From positions 372,001-436,000 of the forward strand of contig NZ_JANCTD010000004.1 in the NCBI RefSeq assembly GCF_024297185.1: DNA of 64,000 nucleotides, given 5' to 3'. This DNA comes from Lewinella sp. JB7 (lineage in GTDB: Bacteria > Bacteroidota > Bacteroidia > Chitinophagales > Saprospiraceae). Shown here in pieces: positions 47,257 through 55,085 of the stretch (its first letter is position 1; each line of letters opens with the position of its first letter). Position numbers and translations under genes: made by a program. The notes below the pieces were generated by a model that was not told where the DNA came from, did no database searches, and saw only the letters and a list, made by a program, of their open reading frames with translations.

Positions 47257-47264
47257 TACCTTAG
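47257..47264 (+). promoter_or_regulatory. -7-like element TACCTTAG, 5 nt before the glycosyltransferase ATG
   Basis: TACCTTAGCGGCC before the ATG closely resembles TACCTTTGCGGC (before gcvP) and TACCTTCGCGGC (before the RNase H gene). Confidence 0.4.
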
Positions 47265-47269
47265 CGGCC

Positions 47270-48382
47270 ATGTCCTATTCGCTTCTCCTCATTTCCGATT
47301 ACCGCGACAGCCTGAACGCCGTTCGTCCGGAAGGGCGCTGGTTCGTCGAACTCTCTCGCCACTACGGGTATCGCATCACCCTCATGACCCGCCGCGAGGG
47401 GTCCAGCTACCTCGACGAACTGGAAGCCGCCGGCGTGAGGATCATCGACTGGCATCCGGAATCGAAGTTCGGGCGCGCCGACCGCGACCGGATCCGGGAA
47501 GAACTGCGGCGGGGCGAGTACAATATCCTCCACCTCTTTAACAACAAGGCCATTGCCGCCGGGGTGGCCGCCGCGAAGGGGTGGCCGGGGAAGGTGGTCA
47601 CTTACCGGGGGTATACCGGGAACATCCACTGGTGGGACCCGGGGGCCTACTTCCAGCATCTGCACCCGCGGGTGGACATGATCACCTGCGTGAGCCAGGC
47701 GGTCAAGGACAGCTTCGACGAGCAGTTGTTTTTCGACGCCCGCAAGACCGTAGTGGTGGGCAAGGGGCACGACCCGGCCTGGTACGCCGCCGTGGAACCC
47801 ATGGACCTGCACCAGGCCTTCGGCATCCCGGCGGATAAACTCGTGATCATCATTCTGGCCAATGCCCGCCGGATGAAGGGCATGGACTACCTCGGTACCG
47901 CCATCCGGCGTATGCCGGCCGAACTGCCGATCCACTTCCTCTTCGTCGGCCGGGGGCTGGAGACGACCGAACTGCGGGTCGACCTGGCCGATAGTCCGTA
48001 CCACGACGAGGAGGACTACACCTTTACCGGGTTCCGGGAAGATGCCCTGTCCATACTGGCCGGGGCCGACATCAGCCTGCTGCCCAGCGTGAAGGGGGAA
48101 GGCCTGAGCAAGGTCTTGCTGGAAAGTATGTTCCTGGCCCGGCCCACCATCATGACCGACATTGGGGGCAACCGGGGACTGGGCATCGACGGGGAAACGG
48201 CCCTGATCGTATCGGCCCGCGATGAGGACGCCCTGGTCGGAGCCATCACCCGGCTGGCGGAGGATCGGGAACTGCGGGAAAGACTGGGGCCGGCCGGCCG
48301 CGCCTACATCACCGAACACTACCGGGCGGAGCAGTCGGCCCGCGAGCTCGACGCCGCCTACCGGCGGGTCATGCGGGGGTAG
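47270..48382 (+). CDS. Glycosyltransferase family 4 (GT-B fold)
   Basis: 370 aa. N-terminal half: LLLISDYRDSLNAVRPEGRW, NILHLFNNKAIAAGVAAAKG and ITCVSQAVKDSF (acceptor domain). C-terminal nucleotide-sugar domain: IIILANARRMKGMDYLGTAI, LHFLFVGRG-like FLFVGRGLETTEL, then SLLPSVKGEGLSKVLLESMF with the conserved E-x7-E. It transfers a sugar from a nucleotide donor; target unknown, probably envelope glycan or glycolipid. Single gene; no polysaccharide cluster around it. Confidence 0.9.
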   Translation: MSYSLLLISDYRDSLNAVRPEGRWFVELSRHYGYRITLMTRREGSSYLDELEAAGVRIIDWHPESKFGRADRDRIREELRRGEYNILHLFNNKAIAAGVAAAKGWPGKVVTYRGYTGNIHWWDPGAYFQHLHPRVDMITCVSQAVKDSFDEQLFFDARKTVVVGKGHDPAWYAAVEPMDLHQAFGIPADKLVIIILANARRMKGMDYLGTAIRRMPAELPIHFLFVGRGLETTELRVDLADSPYHDEEDYTFTGFREDALSILAGADISLLPSVKGEGLSKVLLESMFLARPTIMTDIGGNRGLGIDGETALIVSARDEDALVGAITRLAEDRELRERLGPAGRAYITEHYRAEQSARELDAAYRRVMRG

Positions 48383-48445
48383 CGGCAACCGGGGTTTCAC
48401 ATATTGCCGGGCACGCCTTACCTTACCACAGTAAAATTACCACCC

Positions 48446-49225
48446 ATGCAGTACAGTTATTTGACCGTCGTCGCCCTCCCCTTCCTGCTCTATTCCTGCG
48501 GAGGTAACGAGGCGACCCGGGCCGAAGATATGCCCACCCCGGAAGAAGTCATGACCTCCGCCGGAGAACCGATGATCGAGGGCAACGGCGAGTGGACCGA
48601 CCTCATGGAGGGCGACATCGCCGACAACTGGCACACCTACGGCGAGGATGCCCCGGGCGCCGCCTGGAAGGTGGACGACGAGGGCGCGCTCTACCTCGAT
48701 ACCAGCAATAAGGGCGAGCACGGCGTTGTAGGCGGTGGCGACCTTGTCACCAACGAAAGCTACGCCAACTACGAACTGGAACTTGACTGGAAAATCGGCG
48801 AGTGCGGCAACAGCGGCCTCATCTACAACGTGATCGAGCACGACACCCTGCCCTATCCCTGGCTCAGCGGTCCGGAAATGCAGATCCTGGACAACTCCTG
48901 CCACCCCGATGCCAAGATCGTCACCCACCGGGCCGGCGACCTCTACGATATGATCACCGGCGAGCCCGAAAACGTGAAGCCGGCTGGCGAATGGAACTCC
49001 ATCCGCCTCGTGGTGAAGGATGGCTACGTCGAGCACTGGCAGAACGGCGAACGGATCGTGACCTACACCGGTAAGGGCGAGCCCTGGAAGGCCATGATCG
49101 CCGACTCGAAATTCAAGGACTACCCCACCTTCGGTTCGTCCACCTCGGGCAAGATCAGTTTGCAGGACCACGGAGACCCCGTCTGGTTCCGCAACATCCG
49201 CATCCGCGAGCTCAGCTCGAAATAA
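48446..49225 (+). CDS. Secreted DUF1080 lipoprotein (second copy in window)
   Basis: 259 aa from the ATG at 48446. Signal and lipobox VALPFLLYSC. A spacer rich in Glu/Pro leads to the DUF1080 domain: YANYELELDWKIGECGNSGL, PEMQILDNSCHPDA, GEWNSIRLVVKDGYVEHWQN and ISLQDHGDPVWFRNIRIREL. Same fold as the protein at 5209, with clearly different sequence. It is followed after 31 nt by an MFS transporter, so both may serve uptake of a sugar released by the hydrolase. Confidence 0.9.
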   Translation: MQYSYLTVVALPFLLYSCGGNEATRAEDMPTPEEVMTSAGEPMIEGNGEWTDLMEGDIADNWHTYGEDAPGAAWKVDDEGALYLDTSNKGEHGVVGGGDLVTNESYANYELELDWKIGECGNSGLIYNVIEHDTLPYPWLSGPEMQILDNSCHPDAKIVTHRAGDLYDMITGEPENVKPAGEWNSIRLVVKDGYVEHWQNGERIVTYTGKGEPWKAMIADSKFKDYPTFGSSTSGKISLQDHGDPVWFRNIRIRELSSK

Positions 49226-49256
49226 CTTTACATCACTGCACCAAATAGTTTAGATC

Positions 49257-50567
49257 ATGCTTGTTGATTCACCGACCGCCGGGACTGCCGCCGGTATCCC
49301 CGCGAACCGCGACCGTTTATTCCTTGCCGCCTGCGTTTCCCTCGTGGTCACGTCCATGACCTTCGCCATCCGCGCCGGCATCCTCACCGAACTCGGCAAC
49401 ACCTTCGCGCTCACCGGCCCCCAACTCGGTTGGGTGAACAGTATGGCTTTCCTGGGCTTCCCCATCGCCATGATCATCGGCGGACTGCTGTACAACGAGA
49501 TCGGCCCCCGCAAGATGCTCTGGACGGCCTTCGTCTGTCACTTACTGGGGCTCGTCCTCACCATCTACGCCGGCGACATCGGGCCGCTGAGCGGATTCTG
49601 GGGACTGATCATTTCGACTTTCTTCATCGGCTTCGCCAACGGCGCCGTAGAGGCTGCCTGTAACCCCATGGTGGCGGATATGTACCCCGAGAAGAAAACA
49701 CAGATGCTCAACCGCTTCCACGTGTGGTTTCCCGGCGGTATCGTCATCGGCTCCCTCGTTGCCCGCTTCTTCGGCGACGCGCTCGGGTGGCAGGGACTCA
49801 TCGCGACCATGTTCATCCCCACGATCATCTACGCCGTCCTGATCTACGGCCAGGAGTTTCCGAAGGCCAATTCAATTAGCAACGACACCCGGGAGAACAT
49901 CCGCAGCCTCGCTACGCCCCTCTTCCTGTTCATCGTGGTCTGCATGACGCTGACCGCTACCACCGAATTCAGCACGACGCAGTGGGTAGAGAAGATCCTG
50001 GGGGCCAGCGGTGCCAGTCCCATGATCGTACTGGCGCTCGTCACGGGTCTGATGGCCGTCGGACGGTTCTTCGCCGGTCCCATCGTGCACAACCTCAACC
50101 CGACCGGCGTACTGCTCATCAGTGCCGTGCTGTCGACCATCGGTATTTACCTGCTCAGTACGCTCACCGGCGGGGCGGTGTACTTCGGAGCGATCGTTTT
50201 CGCCCTGGGTATCTGCTACTTCTGGCCCACCATGATCGGCTTCGTGGGCGAATACATTCCCCAGACGGGCGCGCTCGGCATGTCGCTCGTCGGCGGTGCC
50301 GGTATGTTCGCCCTCGTCATCTGGAACCCCATCATCGGCGGCTGGCTCGACGACGCCAAGGCGACCGCCGAAGTGGCGGGAGCTACCGGTGCCGAGGCCG
50401 ACATCATTGCGGGTCAGGCTACCCTGTCCACCATGATGTGGTTTCCGATCATTCTCATCGTGCTCTTCGGGGGCCTGTACTTCTACATGCGCAACCGTCC
50501 GCAGGTCCGCGCCGACGAGGCCGTCCTCAACCCGGACGCGATGTCGACGCCCGGATCCGCCCGCTAG
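49257..50567 (+). CDS. MFS transporter, probable sugar uptake
   Basis: 436 aa, twelve helices. MFS loop motif NEIGPRKMLWTAF lies between helices 2 and 3. AACNPMVADMYPEKKTQMLN with RFHVWFPGGIVIGSLVARFF resembles the sugar-transporting FucP-like and related families. The second half begins after a hydrophilic loop (NSISNDTRENIRSLATP). Likely proton-driven import of a sugar across the inner membrane, together with the DUF1080 lipoprotein before it. A strong terminator follows. Confidence 0.9.
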   Translation: MLVDSPTAGTAAGIPANRDRLFLAACVSLVVTSMTFAIRAGILTELGNTFALTGPQLGWVNSMAFLGFPIAMIIGGLLYNEIGPRKMLWTAFVCHLLGLVLTIYAGDIGPLSGFWGLIISTFFIGFANGAVEAACNPMVADMYPEKKTQMLNRFHVWFPGGIVIGSLVARFFGDALGWQGLIATMFIPTIIYAVLIYGQEFPKANSISNDTRENIRSLATPLFLFIVVCMTLTATTEFSTTQWVEKILGASGASPMIVLALVTGLMAVGRFFAGPIVHNLNPTGVLLISAVLSTIGIYLLSTLTGGAVYFGAIVFALGICYFWPTMIGFVGEYIPQTGALGMSLVGGAGMFALVIWNPIIGGWLDDAKATAEVAGATGAEADIIAGQATLSTMMWFPIILIVLFGGLYFYMRNRPQVRADEAVLNPDAMSTPGSAR

Positions 50568-50606
50568 TTCGAACGGGCTTTAGCGGCGGGTCCGCGGGAG
50601 CCATGC

Positions 50607-50644
50607 AAATGCCCATTCCGGTGCTTCCGGGATGGGCATTTTTT
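50607..50644 (+). terminator. Intrinsic terminator after the MFS gene
   Basis: A 15-bp stem (AAATGCCCATTCCGG against CCGGGATGGGCATTT, one G-T pair), 5-nt loop, then T run. Confidence 0.9.
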
Positions 50645-50869
50645 GATTAAGGATGAGGCCTCTTCGGGCCGATCTGGGGGCGAGCGGTGCGGGGTCGGCG
50701 CGGAGCGCCTCAGCCTTGGATAACTGATGATCTGGCTCCTTTTGCTCACCCTTTCACTATTCACTGTAAAGGTGTCAACCGCCCAACACTCGCGCCACGT
50801 CCATACCGCCGCAAAAAGCGTCGCCACGGCGTGGCGCTACTCATTGGGCGAGAGTACTAACTGTACTCC
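50645..50869. other. Gene-free interval with GGA/GGC-loop hairpins
   Basis: No convincing gene. Two short hairpins: 50697-50709 (GGCGC-GGA-GCGCC) and 50822-50836 (CGCCAC-GGC-GTGGCG), both with a 3-nt loop as in the array at 21560. A frame at 50727 begins like a signal peptide (MIWLLLLTLSLFTVKVSTAQ) but then runs antisense to the next gene. Confidence 0.5.
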
Positions 50870-51256
50870 TCACTCAGCGATCAACATTGATCTGAAATAC
50901 TTCAGGATACATTGGCTCCCAGTTTCGTCTATTACAATTATATCTCCATTTATATATAATACTTCCTCAAAGGGCATCATCTGCGGGCAATTCTTTGAAC
51001 TAAAATTTGCGTCTAATTCAAGATGTCCATCGTAATCTCGATATACCCTAAATCTATGATATCTGCCTGGATTAGATGATACGTATTCGACCCAGTTGCC
51101 CCCATCACATCCACCCGACCAATATGCTGATATGGGCACTCCACTCGGACGCTTGAATGGTTCGCATGGAACAGGAGTTAACAACCATATGAAAGCACAA
51201 GAGATAGCCACGCAGGTTATTACAACTTTTACCCAAAATGAAGTTTTACTGTTCAT
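50870..51256 (-). CDS. Putative RHS immunity protein with one membrane helix
   Basis: 128 aa from the ATG at 51256; ATGs 6 and 9 nt earlier are alternatives. One helix (WVKVVITCVAISCAFIWLL) is followed by an extracytoplasmic domain with four cysteines (SGGCDGGNWVEYV, FRVYRDYDGHLELDANF, SSKNCPQMMPFEEV, GSQCILKYF). The start codon overlaps the TAA of the RHS effector fragment (ATGAACAGTAA), as in toxin-immunity pairs that are translationally coupled. I do not recognise the family; the immunity role is inferred from position. The gene is AT-richer than the core genes. Confidence 0.6.
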   Translation of the reverse strand: MNSKTSFWVKVVITCVAISCAFIWLLTPVPCEPFKRPSGVPISAYWSGGCDGGNWVEYVSSNPGRYHRFRVYRDYDGHLELDANFSSKNCPQMMPFEEVLYINGDIIVIDETGSQCILKYFRSMLIAE

Positions 51257-52082
51257 CACCATCATCTTTGTCGCGAAAGAGATCCAGAAATTTTTGTATT
51301 TCGCTTTTTCTAACATGGTATGAAGTGGGCCCAGTCTCAGAATCGTAGGTAACCCGATCAAAGTAATCTTGATAGCGGTTCTTTACCGCATTAGGTGCAA
51401 TATTGATTGTAAATGGAGAGGCATCATTTACCTCCGGGTCAGCATTCAGCACATCGCAACCGAATGTAGCACAGTTATTAGAAAATAAATCGTATGATTC
51501 TCGACCTTGGTCATAGTTGGGACCGGGATTGCTTTCGCCCAACTTGGATTCAGCATAATCTAGCATGGCCTGATAATTATCGTTCTCAATGTACGCTCCT
51601 TCGATATCACCTCCCTGTCCTGACCGCTTAGATATAGCTCTCATGACCCCATTAAGAGATCGTTGAGTGGGTTTGCCGTCCTTACCGAGCTTGACATCAG
51701 GAATACTGTAGTTTCTAACTCTCCCTTTTGTGCTATCACTTGTAGCGTACCCACCATACTCGTAATAACGAGTTCCTCCTGTCTCATTGTCAATCAAAAG
51801 TACTCCAGCATGCCCAAGAGGTTGTCGTCCTAGTCGAGATTACGTATCCACCCTGTAGTTCGGGAAGACAATGAGGATGCCATCTCTTCCATCAGGGTCG
51901 AATCCATTAACCGGATTGTTGTAGACGTAATTATATGGATTGATCCAAGTATACTTCTCAGCATTCGGGTCAACTACATTCCACCTCGCTATGGCCGGAT
52001 CATACCACCTTGCCCCGTAATCGTACAAGCCCAGCTACTCGTTCAGCTCCTTGCCATTATAGCGGTAACGATGATTACCCAA
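51246..52082 (-). pseudogene. RHS core end with cysteine-effector C-terminal domain, broken by two stops
   Basis: One reading frame runs from 52082 to 51246 and is interrupted by TAG at 52035-52037 and TAA at 51840-51842. It reads RYRYNGKELNE, stop, [52 protein letters not shown] (RHS core consensus), then VFPNYRVDT, stop, SRLGRQPLGHAGVLLIDNET. The variable domain has GHAGVLLID (His) and YDLFSNNCATFGCDVL (Cys), a pair like permuted papain-fold (NlpC/LRAT/Lnb-like) effectors. It starts at the exbD terminator, without the long RHS barrel, so it is a detached 3' module. The frame stays open between the stops, so decay is recent. Confidence 0.8.
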
Positions 52083-52087
52083 CACAA

Positions 52088-52121
52088 AAAAGCCGCTCCC
52101 CCATCCGGGGAAGCGGCTTTT
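52088..52121 (-). terminator. Terminator of the exbB-exbD operon
   Basis: On the minus strand AAAAGCCGCTTCCCC, loop GGAT, GGGGAGCGGCTTTTTT. The stem ends in T runs on both strands, so it may act in both directions. Confidence 0.88.
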
Positions 52122-52152
52122 CAACTACTCATGGGAGTATAGCTGGGTTGAC

Positions 52153-52629
52153 CTAATCGAGATTACCCGTCCGCTTACCGGCGGAGTAGTTGATCTTGAG
52201 CTGGTTGCTCTTGCGGAGCTTGGTCTTGACGTCCTGAACGATGCCCATGGTGACTTCGCCGTCGACGCGCAGGGAGGAGGTGATCCGGGAGCGCTTGGCT
52301 TCGGGGAGCTTCACCTTGTGCTGTTCGAGGAACAGGGGGATGTCGTCGACCGTGGAGATCTTGTCGCCCAGCTGGATGCGGGGGGAGGTGCCGTAGACCG
52401 ACTGGTACTGCTGGGTAGGCCGGCCGATGTAGATGTAGTTAACGAGGGACTTCTCGTCGAGTTTCGTGAGCTGGGTGGCTTCGGGGGTATTGACCTGCAG
52501 TTTGAGGTCGGAGTCCCGAAGTACGGTCACCATCATGAAGAAGAAGAGCAACATGAAGATGATATCCGGCAGCGAGGCGGTCGAGATGGCGGGGGATGCT
52601 TTGCCGCGCTTCTTGCTAAACTTGGACAT
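52153..52629 (-). CDS. ExbD/TolR-family protein (last of operon)
   Basis: 158 aa. One N-terminal helix SLPDIIFMLLFFFMMVTVL with the essential Asp (LPDIIFMLL) of proton channels, then a periplasmic domain (TSPRIQLGDKISTVDDIPL, ITSSLRVDGEVTMGIVQDVK). Works with ExbB to turn the proton gradient into force on TonB or Tol-like partners. Two different ExbD genes lie in tandem; this one is shorter. The basic N-terminus (KFSKKRGKASPAIST) is cytoplasmic. The terminator lies 31 nt downstream of its stop. Confidence 0.92.
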   Translation of the reverse strand: MSKFSKKRGKASPAISTASLPDIIFMLLFFFMMVTVLRDSDLKLQVNTPEATQLTKLDEKSLVNYIYIGRPTQQYQSVYGTSPRIQLGDKISTVDDIPLFLEQHKVKLPEAKRSRITSSLRVDGEVTMGIVQDVKTKLRKSNQLKINYSAGKRTGNLD

Positions 52630-52754
52630 AGGAGCTATAAATTTTGAATTCGTGGCTGAAGGTCAGATGACCCCGGAGGAAAAATTGGTGGGCAGCGGGT
52701 CAGGAAAGAGAGGGCCGGACAGTTGTACGCTGATCCGGCCCCTTCGTCTTTTCC

Positions 52755-53312
52755 TTACTGCTCCTCACCGAAGTTGGTGGGTTCCGCTTCCGAAAGTACC
52801 ATGGGGATTTCGTCGCGGATCGCCTTACGCTGGGCAAAGGGCATCTCTTCGGAGTAGGGCTGCCCGTAACGGCGTTGTGACAGCTCGTCCCAGAGATCAT
52901 CGTAGGCACCCTTCAACTCGTTGTATACGGCCAGGTAGGTATCGTAGTCGGTACCGCGGTCGTTCTTGAGCGAGATGATGGCGTTGCGGGGCCCTTCGGC
53001 CAGGTCGGGACGCTTGGTGGGATTCATGATGAATTCCTTGGCCCGCTCACGCAGTTCGCCAATCCGGGCCGGCTCCTCGCGGACGAGCAGCTGGTTTTGC
53101 GCATTAACAAGTACGGAGAATACGTTCCGTTCCTTCAGTCGGGTAATGTCAGGCTCTTCGTCGGACCAGGGTGGCAACTTCACGAGGATACCCTTGTCTT
53201 CGGCGATAGTGGTCGTGACCAGGAAGAAGATCAGCAGCAGGAAGGCGATGTCCGCCATGGATCCTGCATTGATCTCATTGTTCATCCGGTCTCTCGTTTT
53301 GGTCTTAGCCAT
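52755..53312 (-). CDS. ExbD/TolR-family protein (first of two)
   Basis: 185 aa. Helix AGSMADIAFLLLIFFLVTTT carries the channel Asp. The periplasmic part begins GILVKLPPWSDEEPDITRLK and has NVFSVLVNAQNQLLVRE, as in Bacteroidota ExbD. It has a longer C-terminal extension (DLWDELSQRRYGQPYSEEMP, AQRKAIRDEIPMVLSEAE) than the second copy. 125 nt separate it from the second exbD and 21 nt from the membrane protein gene before it. Confidence 0.92.
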   Translation of the reverse strand: MAKTKTRDRMNNEINAGSMADIAFLLLIFFLVTTTIAEDKGILVKLPPWSDEEPDITRLKERNVFSVLVNAQNQLLVREEPARIGELRERAKEFIMNPTKRPDLAEGPRNAIISLKNDRGTDYDTYLAVYNELKGAYDDLWDELSQRRYGQPYSEEMPFAQRKAIRDEIPMVLSEAEPTNFGEEQ

Positions 53313-53333
53313 GGTCGTATCGTTTTGTAAAGG

Positions 53334-53840
53334 TTACTTGAAGATACCGCGAATGCCGAAAACAACGAGCGTCAGGAAGGCCAGGCCGAGCATGATGAGC
53401 GCGGTGAGGATGGCCCCACTGATGAACTTCAGGTTGCCGGACGTAATGGTGGCTTCCTGCGAAGTTTCGAATTTGTTGATGGCGTTTACGATCTCGGGAT
53501 CGGTAGCCTCACCACTGGCCATCGAGTAGCCGATGAAAAGGATGAGGGCGAGTCCGATCAGACCGGCGATCCCCTTCAGCGAGCCTTTGGGGTTGCTGGC
53601 CATCTGGGCCACGCCGAAGATCAGCGCGACCACGAAAGCCAATCCGGTCAGTAGGAGGGAAATGTAGATACCGAAGTTAAAGATGCCGGTTTCGTACGTT
53701 TCGGGGGTTTTGTCGTTCTGCAGCAGCAGTTCCCGGGTGTTGGCGTCGGCCGAGAAGATCGCGGCCAGGAAGATAACGGTGATCAGCACTCCAATCCCGA
53801 AGGCCAGGGCCTGGCCGTACTTGTTCAAAAATGAATACAT
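53334..53840 (-). CDS. Four-helix membrane protein of the exb operon
   Basis: 168 aa. Helices near residues 9-28 (ALAFGIGVLITVIFLAAIFS), 54-77 (FGIYISLLLTGLAFVVALIF), 87-105 (GIAGLIGLALILFIGYSMAS) and 135-160 (SGAILTALIMLGLAFLTLVV). Short hydrophilic loops; no catalytic motif. It lies between exbB and exbD with 27 and 21 nt spacing, so it is very probably part of the same complex or its assembly. Such linked proteins occur in many Bacteroidota exb operons; the function is unknown. Confidence 0.82.
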   Translation of the reverse strand: MYSFLNKYGQALAFGIGVLITVIFLAAIFSADANTRELLLQNDKTPETYETGIFNFGIYISLLLTGLAFVVALIFGVAQMASNPKGSLKGIAGLIGLALILFIGYSMASGEATDPEIVNAINKFETSQEATITSGNLKFISGAILTALIMLGLAFLTLVVFGIRGIFK

Positions 53841-53867
53841 AATTGATTGGATTTTGCGAGCGACCGA

Positions 53868-54590
53868 TTAGAGCCGGGGACGGGTGAAGGTATTGTTGGT
53901 GGCCATGATGTCTACCAGCGCGATAGATGCATCCTCCATTTTGTTAACGATACCGTCGATCTTGTTGACGATGTAGTTGTACAGGATCTGCAGAATAATG
54001 GCGACGACCAGACCGAATACCGTGGTCAACAGGGCCACCTTAATACCACCGGCTACAACCGCGGGGCTCAGGTCACCGACCGTCTCGATCCGGTTAAAGG
54101 CCTGGATCATACCGATTACCGTACCCATGAAGCCAAGCATCGGAGCAATGGCGATGAAGAGCGAGATCCAGACCAGACCGCGCTCGAGCAGGCCCATCTG
54201 TACCGATCCGTAGCTCACGATGGCTTTCTCGACGGCGTCAGGACCTTCGGCGCTGTGGCGTAGACCCTCGTAAAGGACGCTGGCGGTGGGGCCGGGGGTA
54301 GACTTCGCGACTTCTTTGGCACCCTCTACGTCACCCGCTTCGAGGCGCTCGCCGATGCGGGAGAGAAGCTTGTCGGTGTTGGTGGAGGCCAGGTTGAGGG
54401 TGATGATCCGCTCGATACAGAACGCCAGACCGAGGATCAGACAGATCAGTACGATCGCCATGAACCGCCAGTCACCGTCGATGAAGTTCTTCTTCAGAAC
54501 CTGAAAACCTTCGGATTCTTGAGCTGCCAGGTCCGCTGCGGAAAAGGCTACCAGCGAAAGAACCGCCAGTGGTTTAAATAGATGTCGCAT
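53868..54590 (-). CDS. ExbB/TolQ/MotA proton-channel protein
   Basis: 240 aa. An extra N-terminal signal-like segment (LAVLSLVAFSAADLAAQ) is followed by helix FMAIVLICLILGLAFCIERI, a cytoplasmic region with coiled parts (NTDKLLSRIGERLEAGDVEG), then the two conserved helices: IAPMLGFMGTVIGMIQAFNR with the channel Thr, and GGIKVALLTTVFGLVVAIIL. First gene of a four-gene operon with a membrane protein and two ExbD proteins. It energises outer-membrane transport or a Tol-like function. Confidence 0.93.
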   Translation of the reverse strand: MRHLFKPLAVLSLVAFSAADLAAQESEGFQVLKKNFIDGDWRFMAIVLICLILGLAFCIERIITLNLASTNTDKLLSRIGERLEAGDVEGAKEVAKSTPGPTASVLYEGLRHSAEGPDAVEKAIVSYGSVQMGLLERGLVWISLFIAIAPMLGFMGTVIGMIQAFNRIETVGDLSPAVVAGGIKVALLTTVFGLVVAIILQILYNYIVNKIDGIVNKMEDASIALVDIMATNNTFTRPRL

Positions 54591-54667
54591 AGCCGTATTT
54601 GAGGTTGACGAAATTGTTTGCGTGATAATAAGATGATGACCCTACGCATTATGGTGTAAGGTACTGC

Positions 54668-54754
54668 GGAGAAGAAGGGATTCGAACCCTCGATACGGGG
54701 TTACCGTATATACGCTTTCCAGGCGTACCTCTTCAACCACTCGAGCACTTCTCC
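54668..54754 (-). tRNA. tRNA-Ser (anticodon GGA)
   Basis: 87 nt with a complete cloverleaf: acceptor GGAGAAG/CTTCTCC, D arm GCTCGAGTGGTTGAAGAGGT, anticodon loop CTGGAAA (anticodon at 54718-54720), a long class II variable arm (TATACGGTAACCCCGTATC) and T arm GAGGGTTCGAATCCC. CCA is not encoded (GCA follows). Upstream on the minus strand is TTGACAAGAATTTCATTTTG, also present before the broken copy. Confidence 0.96.
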
Positions 54755-54821
54755 AAAATGAAATTCTTGTCAATAATGGCCGTCACCCGTTGGTGAAAGC
54801 CGAAAGAAGTGCAGTGTGTGT

Positions 54822-54916
54822 GGGGGGGTTACCATATAGACGCGTTAGCCTACGGCTGATCGTCGTTCCTCCTCAGAGTTCCAGGCGTACCGCTGAAGCC
54901 ACTCGAGCACTTCTCC
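54822..54916 (-). pseudogene. Broken tRNA-Ser(GGA) copy with insertion in the anticodon loop
   Basis: The 5' part repeats tRNA-Ser: GGAGAAGTGCTCGAGTGG, a D arm, and GGTACGCCTGGAA with GGA at 54880-54882. A net insertion of about 34 nt (54844-54878) then interrupts the anticodon loop before the 3' stem GCG and variable-arm remnant TATATGGTAACCCC. The T arm and 3' acceptor half are gone, replaced by GGGGG and CA repeats. The upstream TTGACAAGAAT box is duplicated too, so it arose by tandem duplication of tRNA plus promoter and then decayed. 54917-55085 holds no gene. Confidence 0.8.
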
Positions 54917-55085
54917 AAAATATTCTTGTCAATATACCGCTTCTTCATCAAGAAGCGGGCAGCGCCGACCGGGTGGCCAGGGGCGCGGGCATAGACGCAA
55001 AAATTGTAAAAACGTTCAACAAAACAAAATTTTTATCGGCCCCCCATAAAATAAGCAGTAGCCCTTCGACGTCATCTTGATCACC

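Noticed and set aside
50727-51035. Frame beginning with a signal-peptide-like stretch
   Set aside because: Beyond the first 20 residues it is antisense to the putative immunity gene; may be a relic but cannot be supported.
51840-52037. Programmed readthrough of the two RHS stops
   Set aside because: Two stops of different type in a truncated 3' fragment without barrel are better explained by decay.
54844-54878. Functional tRNA intron
   Set aside because: Too short for a self-splicing intron and the 3' half of the tRNA is missing, so the copy cannot mature.
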